DNA of 64,000 nt from Fragum whitleyi (Eukaryota; Mollusca; Bivalvia; Cardiida; Cardiidae), in contig OX411559.1 in NCBI GenBank assembly GCA_948146395.1, forward strand, positions 2,050,001 through 2,114,000, written 5' to 3'. The stretch's first letter is position 1, and every line of letters starts with the position of its first letter. A program made the position numbers and the translations under genes. The notes beneath the pieces are model-generated. The model made no database searches. It was not told the origin of the DNA and saw only the letters and a list, made by a program, of their open reading frames with translations. Positions 57,301 through 64,000 of the stretch are shown in pieces.

Positions 57301-59058
57301 TATGTCTTTAAATTACCGATTCCATCTTATGCCGTTTGGTTAGTCTGCTTGTATGCTATTTGATTCTAAGAGGCTTATCATACGTTTATTTATTAGTCCG
57401 GTTTATAGCTTACACATACACAAAAGGAGGTTTATTCCTCTTCAGTTCAATGACAATCGGTGATCAAAGTCGTTCAATTTCAAGATCGGATGATTGATTG
57501 TCTCGAAATTGAAGGTATAATTCATGTATCGAAAATCATCCGAAAAAAGTTTTTCATTATGCCCATAACACGTGGCAATTTCAGGAGAAGTTATGAAATA
57601 GCTTCCATTCCCGGTGCTGATTCATTAATGAGTTTTGTAACTTGATGGCTTAATTCGTCGGTAGTAATGTTCTGATTTAATTGATGGTTTTGGGTAAAAA
57701 AAGGGTCTAACCTTTTAAGTTTGAGCATCTGTTTGTGTAGTTTACACCTATCGCGTAAATCGTCGTTATCGTGTTTGTTCACGGGATTATCAAGGTGGGG
57801 AATCACGTAACTTGAGAAAGTAACATGCACTAAAAAATGGCGACTGAACATCACTCCAGTGTGTTTTTAGGTATATTTTCTTTCGTGTAAAGTTTTGGTA
57901 TTAGCTACATAACCCATCATATACATAGGATGACTAAGTTTCTTCCACCAACGAGGCTTTTGCTCAGATTTCAGCTATTTCATCATACACTCGTGAACAG
58001 TACAAAGTATCTGCTTGTTGTCATATTTTTCAACTTGGTAACATATACTATTTTTTGTATTTTCCCCTTATGACACTAGAAAATACCTTGCTCAGCCAAG
58101 AACAGAACTTTTTGATAACTATGTGATATTAGGGTTTTCTAATTTATTCCGATTTCGCCTGTTTGTAACAAAAACGCTACATTCCTTACATCATTCAGAA
58201 ACAAAATTAGTGAATTACCACCCACTTTATCTGTACAGTTCTGTTCTTCTGAAAATCAGGTTGTTACCTAAACATGGTCAAATAAAAGAAATCGGAAAAG
58301 TAACCACCACATCAAATGCACTGTCAGATGCATAAAAAAACCATTTATGAATTAAGAAATGTTATATGTACGTTACCCTGGATATGAAGAAGGCTCAAGA
58401 AAAAAATCCTTTACACTGTATTAACAGGTATGAAATAAATGGCAGTTGTGATAGTTAAATGATCAAAAGTTTATTGCTAGTTTTTTTGTTTTTTTTTTTA
58501 ACTTTGTTGTTGTTTTCGTTGCTTAAACTTTTGTTTTATCACGTAACATACAAAATATTTTATATTGTTTTACTAATATTGTTCTCATCTAGATCTGTCC
58601 CATTCAAATACATTCTCGTAAAATCCAGTCTTGTCCAAGTATGGTTTAGGTTATTGACTACGCTTATTTGATTATTGTATTTTGATCTCATAACATATGT
58701 CAAATGAGATGCCATCTCTAGATCAGAATATGCCATTCTCTATGTTAAAGAAGTCAGTGTATTCTACAACAAGGAAGCAATGCCCTTAAACTTATCATGT
58801 AAGGTTAAATGCTGATTCTTGATAACTTGGGCTCCTTACGTGAAAGTTTTCATTGTCCTATGCATGAAGTGAATAGACCTATCAGAGGGCAGTATCGCAG
58901 ACGAAACTCTAAGCAAGTGTATTTACAGATCTATGATGGAAAATACATAGGGAAAGGTTGGCCTGTCACTCATTATATTCCGTAAACTTTCGTAAATGCC
59001 ATTGATTTCATTAACCGTATTTAAGGTTCACATAAATTGAAATACCCCACTTGTTGGA
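57301..59058. other. Mostly unassigned sequence
   Basis: 57591-57854 (minus, 87 codons) ends DELSHQVTKLINESAPGM, which could be the linker before the LINE reverse transcriptase, but this is weak. From 57860 to 59058 no feature is seen. Confidence 0.3.
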
Positions 59059-59150
59059 ACTGGTCCTTAGCGCAGTGGTCTAAACCGTTCGCCGATTAGT
59101 CTCAGGGAACAGATAAACCAGATTCGAATACGCACGCAGTCGGATGCAGT
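59059..59150 (+). mobile_element. Degenerate tRNA-like SINE head
   Basis: CCTTAGCGCAGTGGTCTAAAC (A box, D arm) is followed 40 bases on by GATTCGAATACGC (decayed B box, about 59120). Stems do not close and no SINE body is recognised. Not a functional tRNA. Confidence 0.5.
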
Positions 59151-59940
59151 AAATTTATTTTCCAATTTGTTTAAAACTCTTAATTGTATTGTTACCATAT
59201 AGAGGGACAATTTCATTGTCACTTTAATTTCTTGATTATAATTCATGCATTTTGTCTTGGATTTTTTATCAAATTTCTCATCCATTCATTTCATGAAATC
59301 GGTATTCAAGCTGGGGTCACCTTTTTTTTTTATTGTAAAATAAGCTTTTAATTCTCTAAGGCAGTATCTAAACGACTGAAATTAACGATCTACTTTCTTT
59401 CTAGGCAATTGATGCTTTCTTGAATACATTTCATGGCTTGCAGTGTCATTTTTTTTTGAAGAATGACCGGTCCTGGGGAATGGCGGTTTATTTACATAGG
59501 TAGATATTCGAAAATTATTTGATGTTTCCTGGAGATTAGAATAAGAGAAATCCTTGGAGAAGTTTTCAGATCACCGGTGATATATTCCTTATCCAGCCGA
59601 CCAAATTCAGAAGTTAGTTAATATCGCTTCTTAAGAACATTGACTTAAATAAATAGAACAGTGGAGGAATTTGACCTTTTACCTGTAGGTTATTAATAGG
59701 AACAGGTTTGACAACATTCATGAGAATCAGTCATCCATAACGCATAAAAAATAATCATGGGTATTTCACTTGAACTCTGGCACAGCAAATGTGATGTTTT
59801 AAATGAATAAATGAATGGCTTTTTAACTTAACGCAAAGAAATGAAGACAATGACTCGGATGTTGAAACTGATTATCAAAGCAGAACTGAAAACCTTCATC
59901 AGGAGCTTAATATAGGTGTAATGTAAATTCTCATACTGAC
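59151..59940. other. Possible intron of the second cysteine-rich gene
   Basis: Lies just past the donor of the exon at 59941-60093. I searched by eye for a terminal exon (C-x4-C-x-C pattern on the minus strand) here and down to about 48.4 kb and found none. Confidence 0.4.
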
Positions 59941-60093
59941 GTGTTGTGGATTGACATGTACAAAGTCCGCCATCTGTTGTTATCCCAGTGCCATTTGGAT
60001 GTTGGCAAATGACAGTATTCCCATCATCACAACCTGTCAAAACGCAGTTTTCGTTCACTGTGCATGATTCTGCAGCGCAAATGATGAACAGAT
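59941..60093 (-). CDS. Internal exon, paralogue of the Cvsi-like gene
   Basis: Minus strand: acceptor ATGCATTTCACAG, exon of 153 nt with 50 whole codons, donor CAACAC|GTCAGTATG. Phase 1 at both ends, identical to the exon at 11059-11214. The peptide starts LFIICAAESCTVNENC and ends GGLCTCQSTT. All six cysteines align with the first copy, with one residue fewer in the long loop before the GGLCTC motif. The donor context is weaker (AC before GT). First and last exons are not identified, so it may be a complete gene with distant exons or a partial duplicate. Sequence upstream carries a hairpin element and a LINE. Confidence 0.65.
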
Positions 60094-60192
60094 CTGTGAA
60101 ATGCATAAGTGAGGATGTTAAGTTTTTTTTTTACTTCAAAGGATTAAAGGAAGTATGACAAAGTAATTGTTATATTACTTCAAAAGTGATGG

Positions 60193-60645
60193 TTTTGAGC
60201 TCACCTGAACAGAAAGTGCTCGCGGCGAGATATTCGGATCACTCACCGCCCTTCATCCGTTCATCATCGATCCGTCCGTCAACATTTTCTTTAAACATCC
60301 TCTTCTCTTAAACCACTGGGCCCATCAAATGAAACTAGGCAGTGATGTTCCTTTGGTGCCAAAGTTGTTACAAGAATTCAATCCATCAATACCTCTTGTT
60401 ACCATGGTAATAGAAAGGCCAAAAAATGATGAAAATCTTCGAACAAGTTCCCCTCCTAAACCACTGAGCAATTCAAGCTGAAATCCGGCAGAGTTGTTCC
60501 TTAGGTGAAGCTATTCCAAAGTCATAAAAAGAATTAAATCCAATAAATAACTATGGTTAGCACGGTAAAAGAAGGGCTAAAAATAGATGAAATCTAAGAA
60601 AAAATCTTCCCCTCCTTAAACATGTAAGCCCCATGAAAATTTAAA
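60193..60645 (-). mobile_element. Hairpin-ended element, beta-like core, cut by a LINE
   Basis: Low edge GAGCTCACCTGAACAGAAAG, TGCTCGCGGCGAG (degenerate hairpin), then CATCGATCCGTCCGTCAAC. Two to three units carry AAACCACTGGGCCCATCAAA and GTTCCTTTGGTGCC, like the beta core at 35.1-36.1 kb. No left end is found; sequence passes into LINE ORF1 near 60645. GTTACCATGGTAA at 60398-60410. Confidence 0.65.
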
Positions 60646-60649
60646 CTCT

Positions 60650-61641
60650 TCAAAAGGCATCATTCGTTGCAAAGACTTGGAAGGAATAACGGAAGATGAA
60701 ATACTAACGGAACTAGAAGAGCAAAATGTTACTGCGGTCAAACGGGTATCCATCTTCAGAGATGGTGTTCGAAAGCCAATAAATACTTTTATTTTAACAT
60801 TCAATACTGCTATACTTCCAAAATCAATCCGTGTAGGATACTTGAATGTTAAAGTAGACCTCTACATTCCCAACCCCCTTCAGTGTTATTGCTGCTTCAA
60901 ATTTGGCCACCACGAAAAGAAATGTAGATTAACTGAAGCTTACTGTAAGCGTTGTGGTGTTCTTGAAAATGATCATGAGTCAGATCCGGATAATTGCCGC
61001 AAACCAGCTAAATGTTTAAATTGTGGGGGAGACCATGTTTCCACATCAAGATCCTGTCACGTTTGGAAAAAAGAAAAAGAAATAGTAACAATCAAATATA
61101 AAGAAGGCCTGTTTTTTCAAGAAGCTCGTAAAGTTGTAGAAAACAGAATCAATTTGACCAATTCCTATGCAAATATTGCAAGAGCAAATAGAGAAAACAT
61201 ATATAAAGATAAAAATGAATGCAAGAATTGCCAAGAACTTTTCGGGAAGCTATGTATCATTTTTCCCGAAAAGAAAGATGAAATTGCCAAGTTATTTCCT
61301 TCAAATACCTAATCGACAACTTTAAGTTCGGAAAGCAATCCTTCCACTGTCTCTACAAACAAAACAAAGTCAAATTTAGCTCAAACCTCAACTTTAGAAA
61401 ACAAGAAATCTGAATCATCCAGGATACAAAAACATCCCGAAACTGTTGCCATGGACAAAGTTATTCAAGAAGATAAAGCAGACATGATTAAACGCAAACA
61501 AGCACAAATACAGCTTGAAAAGTTAAATCCTCCGGTAGTATCAAACCTCAAATCGCTTTAGCGAATTGGGTTGTAACGAGGAGGAAAATGAGACGGAGGA
61601 TAAAATGGAAGAAGATCCTAAAGATCATGATCCTTCGGATT
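60650..61641 (+). pseudogene. LINE ORF1, gag-like zinc-knuckle protein, broken
   Basis: Nucleic-acid-binding protein thought to package the LINE RNA. The readable frame begins GIIRCKDLEGITEDEI and keeps three zinc fingers: CYCCFKFGHHEKKC (C-x2-C-x4-H-x4-C, about 60890-60931), CKRCGVLENDHESDPDNC (C-x2-C-x6-H-x6-C) and CLNCGGDHVSTSRSC. A TAA at 61310-61312 ends the long frame, but the same frame resumes after it (STTLSSESNPSTVST) to about 61560. A frameshift then leads to an acidic tail ending EEDPKDHDPSD before a TGA near 61639. The N-terminus is lost by truncation. Similar to the jockey mobile-element nucleic-acid-binding protein. Confidence 0.8.
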
Positions 61642-61792
61642 GAAACAACAATCCGGAGGTTTGGAGGGAGCCCCTCCCCGAGTCTAAAGTACTCAATTCC
61701 AGCACAAATATTGATATTTCACAACCTAAAACAAGTGACCATCCGGTTGTAATTAGGCAAGGTGCAGGTATTATTAAATTATCCAACAAAAA

Positions 61793-64000
61793 ATGAATAA
61801 TTACATATTTCCAACATTTGTTGGTATACTTCTCCCTCTAACCTTCATCATGGCGAATAACATTATACAATGGAATTGTCGCAGCATCAAGGCCAATTTT
61901 GAAGAACTGAATCTTATAGTTTTAAAACAAAAACCTGTTGCTGTATGTTTACAAGAAACATTCTTGAAAGACACAGATAAGTTTTCCTTTAAATATCACT
62001 CTTGCTATTTAGCTAAATGCACAGAACGTGACAAAGCATCTGGTGGTGTAGGACTTATTGTTAATAATAATGTTCCTCACCGTCATGCAAGTCTAAATAC
62101 TTCTTTACAAGCAGTAGCTGTAAGAGTATCTCTTAATAAAACAGTTACATTGTGTTCTATTTATCTTCCTCCTAGTTCCCCTGTAGATGGTAGAAAGCTT
62201 GACAATCTTGTCGACCAACTACCTAAGCCTTTTATACTTATGGGAGATTTCAATTCTCATCATAAGTTATGGGGATGTTCCAATACAGACGACAAAGGTC
62301 GTACTGTTGAGGATTTTGTAACTAGACATGATCTTGTTTTATTAAATGATAAATCATAAACTTATCTTCATCCTGCAACTGGAACTTATTCTTCACTGGA
62401 TCTGACCATTTGTAGTCCCGATATCTTTTTCAGATTTTAGATGGAAAGTTATCCCTGACCTTCATGGTAGTGATCATTTTCCAATTCAGGTTTCTGAATT
62501 AGGACCATCTGTTCAGGAACGTCCTAGGCGTTGGAAACTCCATAAAGCTAACTGGGATACTTTTAAAACTACCTGCGAGCAATCAATAAATCCAGAAGCC
62601 TTTGATGAGTGTGAAGACCCTGCCGAATTATTAACATCTTTACTTTATTCTGCTGCAGAAAAAGCTATTCCACAAACTTCACCTGATCCAAAAAACCCTA
62701 ACAAGCCATGGTTTAATGAGGATTGCAAAAAAGGCTATAGCTGAGCGAAAACGTGCTCTCAGAGTATTTGGTTTAAGACCTACAAAAGAAAATCTCTACA
62801 AATTTAAAATTGCACGAGCGAAAGCTCGTAGAACCATAAAACAAAGTAAGCGTTCGTCTTAGAGACAGTATTTTTCTAGATTAAATTCTAGATCATCTGT
62901 CAAAAAGACTTGGGACATGATACGTAAAATCAGTGGGAAGAACTCATCCCTAAGTGTTGGTCATCACAAAACAGATGACGATGATACAGTTTCATCAAAA
63001 CATGACATAGCTTATATCTTGGCAGACACGTTTGCCAAGAAATCTTCCTCTTCCAATTATTCTCCTACGTTTCAGAAATTTAAAGGTGAGAAAGAAAAGT
63101 CGAAACTTAATTTTAGTTCCAAAAACCTGGAACACTATAATAGAGACTTTTCCGTTAAAGAGTTGAAGAAAGCTTTAAAAAAAAGTGTCATGACACTGCC
63201 GTAGGTTCTGACAGTATTCATTATCAGTTCCTAAAACGTTTACCACCTCTCTCCCTACACTGTTTACTTGACATTTATAACCAGGTTTGGAAAACGGGAA
63301 GCATTCCAGCATCATGGCGGGAAGCTATCGTTATTCCAATACCTAAACCTGGTAAATTTTCCACAAATCCTTCAAATTATCGCCCTATAGCTCTTACTAG
63401 TTGCATTTGTAAAAGCATGGAAAGAATGGTTAATGATCGTCTTGTCTGGTTTCTTGAAAAGAACCACCTAATAACGGAAGTCCAAAGTGGCTTTCGTAAA
63501 CAAAGAAGCACTCTTGATCATCTTGTCCGCTTCGAGACTTATTCGAGAAGCCTTTATAAAGAAAGAACACGTTGTTTCTGTGTTTTTTGATCTTGAAAGT
63601 GCTTATGATACCACATGGGAGTATGGAATTATGAATGACCTCTATGATTTCGGTATTCGAGGTCGCCTTGCCTATTTCATATCTGCTTTTTTGGATGAGC
63701 GCCAGTTTCGTGTCCGTGTTGGAGATACTTTATCTGATCCTCATGAGCAAGAAATGGGTGTTCCCCAGGGAAGTATTTTGTCAGTGACGCTATTTAGTGT
63801 CAAAATTAACAATATCGTTAGAAATGCTGTCCCTGGCGTGGAATGCTTTCTGTATGTTGATGATTTCTGCATTTGTTACAGATCAAAACATATGTATACC
63901 ATTGAAAGACAATTGCAACAAGTCTTGAAAAATCTTTCTAAATGGTCCAATGAAAACGGCTTCAAATTTTCCAAGACCAAAACTAAGTGTATGCACTTTT
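61793..64000 (+). pseudogene. LINE ORF2, APE endonuclease plus reverse transcriptase, broken
   Basis: The endonuclease nicks target DNA, and the RT copies the LINE RNA at the nick. APE motifs are visible: IIQWNCRSIKAN, LQETF, IYLPPSSP, LMGDFNSHHKLWG, and SDHFPI at about 62469. The first long frame ends at a TAA (62357-62359). Frameshifts follow near 62430, 62735, 63180 and 63535, with a TAG at 62860-62862. RT blocks include SNYRPIALTSCICKSMERM, SGFRKQRSTLDHL, FFDLESAYDTTW, MGVPQGSILS and the catalytic FLYVDDF box (YVDD at 63853-63864), which is intact. The frame is open at the window end. Confidence 0.85.

Larger units (their letters stand above)
60646..64000 (+). mobile_element. Jockey-like non-LTR retrotransposon, 5'-truncated, runs off the window
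   Basis: ORF1 with three zinc knuckles, then ORF2 with an APE-type endonuclease and a reverse transcriptase: the gene order of jockey-group LINEs. The element enters in the middle of ORF1 at about 60646, so its 5' end is missing. The 3' end is outside the window. Several stops and frameshifts show this copy is dead, yet the domains are easily read, so decay is moderate. Confidence 0.85.

Noticed and set aside
57960..58060. Possible last exon of the second cysteine-rich copy (minus strand contains TATGACAACAA as in the exon at 3995)
   Set aside because: Only about 12 bases match; the surrounding cysteines are absent and no acceptor is in the right place.

Overview
This is AT-rich animal (eukaryotic) DNA. 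It has no long open genes, spliced exons separated by kilobases, and many interspersed repeats. A bivalve mollusc fits best, for two reasons. First, many elements have a hairpin end, an adjoining ACGG/CCGT microsatellite and a tandem core of about 145-170 bp, the architecture described for bivalve 'pearl' elements and Helentron-associated (HINE) elements. Second, the only host gene I can support has the two six-cysteine-domain layout of oyster/clam Cvsi-type secreted serine protease inhibitors. The assignment comes from architecture alone; no search was run.

Host genes: on the minus strand, an internal exon (11059-11214) and a terminal exon (3995-4110) are both phase 1 at their junction and together give 12 cysteines. 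A paralogous internal exon lies at 59941-60093 on the same strand, with the same boundaries and phase. The first (signal-peptide) exons of both copies, and the last exon of the second copy, were not found. The 6.9 kb intron of the first copy is filled with repeats. One is a SINE with a perfect 12-bp target-site duplication that landed in the polypyrimidine tract of the terminal exon's splice acceptor.

Repeats: the main theme is a superfamily with a shared left end (AACAAGAGGGCC plus a small palindrome and GCTCACCTGAG) and a shared right hairpin (GAGCAC..GTGCTC followed by AGGTGAGCTAAAA), around different tandem cores. Members are at 0.4-1.5, 7.6-8.15, 12.4-17.1, 35.1-36.1, 37.9-38.3, 39.9-40.5, 42.2-42.9, 43.8-45.6, 46.1-48.4 and 60.2-60.6 kb. 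Other families use other hairpin or inverted ends (3.1/31.8 kb, 4.4-5.4 kb, 5.6-7.2 kb, 9.5/30.6 kb). A TA-flanked MITE family with internal palindromes is present at 8.7, 36.4, 51.0 and 53.0 kb. Several elements are nested in one another.

Retrotransposons: the right edge (60.6 kb to the end) is a 5'-truncated, multiply frameshifted jockey-like LINE with three zinc knuckles, an APE endonuclease and a reverse transcriptase with an intact YVDD box, running off the window. Three older LINE fragments lie at 33.5-34.4 (minus), 53.8-54.3 (plus) and 56.7-57.3 kb (minus). There are no intact tRNA, rRNA or CRISPR features; the tRNA-like stretches are SINE heads.
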